Of a DNA stretch of 64,000 bases, positions 62,951 to 64,000 are shown piece by piece (within the stretch, counting starts at the first letter, position 1; the number at the start of each line of letters is the position of its first letter). Below the pieces are notes generated by a model. That model saw nothing but the letters and a program-made list of their open reading frames with translations, made no database searches and was not told the origin of the DNA. A program made the position numbers and the translations under genes. Source of the stretch: JAEZDP01 sp964430855 (GTDB taxonomy: Bacteria > Acidobacteriota > Vicinamibacteria > Vicinamibacterales > Vicinamibacteraceae); NCBI GenBank assembly GCA_964430855.1, contig CAYSHC010000007.1, positions 16,114 to 80,113 of the forward strand, given 5' to 3'.

Positions 62951-63319
62951 TCAGCTGACGCGGGGCGGCGCACGGCCGGCGTTGACGCCGGCGGGCAGCT
63001 CGCGCAACGCGACGTCGCGCGGCGTGCCGTAGGTGAGGCTGGTGGACGGGGGAACGACGGTGGCCGCCGTGGCCGTGGGCGTCCATGCGCGAAGCGTTGC
63101 GCCGAACTGGCAGGCCTCGCAGTGTGTCGTGACGATGGGCGGCAGCGCGCCTGCCTCGAGCGAGGGGAGCTGCGTCGCCGCCGACGGCACGGGCAGCCTG
63201 TGCTCGAGCGTATTGGACGCATGCCACGACGAGGCGACGCCGGCGGGACCGGCGGCGGCAATCGCCACGAGCAGCGCCAGTCGCACGGCGACCATGCGCG
63301 ACAACGCACGCCACAACAT
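62951..63319 (-). CDS. Small exported hypothetical protein upstream of the TonB receptor
   Basis: 122 residues. Signal-type N-terminus (MVAVRLALLVAIAAAGPAGVASS), then ASNTLEHRLPVPS, VTTHCEACQFGATLRAW (CxxC beside His) and a Pro-rich tail. It resembles small exported proteins often found with metal-related TonB receptors (DUF2946-like), but I do not recognise it with certainty. Same strand as the receptor, 182 bases upstream. Start assumed at ATG 63319. Confidence 0.55.
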   Translation of the reverse strand: MLWRALSRMVAVRLALLVAIAAAGPAGVASSWHASNTLEHRLPVPSAATQLPSLEAGALPPIVTTHCEACQFGATLRAWTPTATAATVVPPSTSLTYGTPRDVALRELPAGVNAGRAPPRVS

Positions 63320-63489
63320 CGCCCCAGCCTGCCAGAGGGCGCATGACCTGGTCAAGACGGCCGCGGAGCGGGCCGTGATATATCCGACGCGTTCGGTCGC
63401 CACCCACTTCCGCGTTCTGTTGCCATAGCGCCATGTGGCACCATCCCGTCCTCATGTGGGAGAGTGTGTGCGTCGACAGTTCGGCGCCC

Positions 63490-64000
63490 ATGTTGTCCTC
63501 CAGACGTTCCTTTCGGCCCGTCGCCCTTGTGCTGGCGCTCATCCTCTGTGTCGTCGGAGCAGCCCTGCTGTCTGTCGCACCGACGGCGGGCGCCCTCGTG
63601 GCCGGGATCGGGGTCGGGGTGGCGTGCGCGGCGCTGTGGTCGGCGCTGACGTCCGCGGCGCCTCCGCCCGAGGCGGTGCTTCAGCGCGCGCAGGCGCCGG
63701 CGGGCGCCGCGCGCGACGACAACGGACCGGCCACGTCGTCGGTCGACGCTGCGCTCGTCGCCGTGCTGGCGGCGGCCGTCGACGCCAAGCTCGACGCCTC
63801 GGGCCGGCGGCTCGAGCGTCGGCGTACCTATGCCCGCCAGCTGGCCGACGCACTCGCGCTGCCTGCCGAGGAAGTGGCCGCGATCGACACGGCCGCGCTG
63901 CTGCTCGACGTCGGCCTGCTCGCGGTGCCCGATCACATCCTCACCAAGCCCGGGCCGCTGTCGGTGGACGAGTTCCATCGCGTGCACGCCCATCCGCGCG
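63490..64000 (+). CDS. Membrane protein with degenerate HD-GYP-like domain (3' end outside window)
   Basis: 170 codons in the window. Two hydrophobic segments (VALVLALILCVVGAALLSVA, LVAGIGVGVACAALWSAL), a linker, then a stretch from ~90 that aligns by eye with HD-GYP domains: AAAVDAKLDASGRRLERR, LADALALPAEEVAAIDTAALLLDVGLLAVPDHIL in parts, TKPGPLSVDEFHRVHAHP. The usual G-H-S-E-R is GRRLER (105-110) and the HD of LLHDIGK is LD (LLLDVGL, ~137-143), so the metal-binding residues seen here are missing. It is probably not a phosphodiesterase. ATG 63490 is chosen; ATG 63454 is possible. Confidence 0.7.
   Translation, partial: MLSSRRSFRPVALVLALILCVVGAALLSVAPTAGALVAGIGVGVACAALWSALTSAAPPPEAVLQRAQAPAGAARDDNGPATSSVDAALVAVLAAAVDAKLDASGRRLERRRTYARQLADALALPAEEVAAIDTAALLLDVGLLAVPDHILTKPGPLSVDEFHRVHAHPR

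Overview
The window is about 70% G+C, densely coded on both strands, and carries no rRNA, tRNA, prophage or CRISPR locus that I can see. Gene content points to an acidobacterium of the Vicinamibacteria (Luteitalea-like) type: Tat-exported oxidoreductases and sugar isomerases, M14/M28/M19 exopeptidases with signal peptides, a TonB receptor with an N-terminal carboxypeptidase-regulatory-like domain, BON-domain envelope proteins, a PQQ dehydrogenase, and short GGGGTCAGGTCTCG repeats between genes. This placement is inference from gene content. Two runs of exactly 100 N (15291-15390 and 51492-51591) lie inside short tandem repeats, so this is a scaffolded draft or metagenome assembly with unresolved arrays.

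Layout. 1-6151: a MoaD-ThiF fusion beside a JAMM protease, a B12-type radical SAM protein, rmuC with a SIMPL protein, and two unknown genes. 6213-11698: menG/ubiE, a DtxR-type metalloregulator, a HAD phosphatase, a QueC-like enzyme, nagA with a PIN-like protein, and a ferredoxin-reductase-type flavoprotein. 11714-13661: a BON lipoprotein, fabI and a zinc-ribbon hypothetical. 13768-22834: the arginine cluster. argR, an argG-like gene with degraded ATP-binding motifs, and argH run left; argC-argB-argD-short NAGS-argJ-argF run right, with a good ARG box just before argC. 22868-28392: a small hypothetical, a Gfo/Idh oxidoreductase, a CehA/McbA-like metallohydrolase and a HupE/UreJ membrane protein.

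28576-34695: a BON/beta-barrel protein followed by an Mla-type lipid transporter (permease, ATPase, and an MCE protein fused to an OmpA-like domain), then a dCache membrane protein with no output domain and a solitary CpaF-like ATPase. 34715-46931: M28 peptidase, sugar isomerase, envelope glycan genes (YqaA-like, PTPS-related membrane protein, ArnT-like and GT2 glycosyltransferases), VOC, YCII and MOSC proteins, and an M14 peptidase. 47004-52898: Dps, and an operon of PQQ dehydrogenase, LytS-type kinase and LytTR regulator, followed by an acyltransferase-like membrane protein. 52985-58658: OsmC divergent from feoA-feoB-small Cys protein, a CoA-transferase and a dipeptidase. 58833-64000: GluQ-RS, cobalamin adenosyltransferase, a TonB receptor with a His/Asp-rich loop (probably zinc), a small exported protein and the start of a membrane protein with a degenerate HD-GYP domain.

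The most unusual structure is a family of 14-bp repeats arranged in arrays with a near-constant 28-bp period (14-bp core plus 14-bp variable spacer) at four intergenic sites. One array is a mirror of three forward and three reverse copies between two convergent genes. Two arrays supply the stop codon or the last codons of neighbouring genes.
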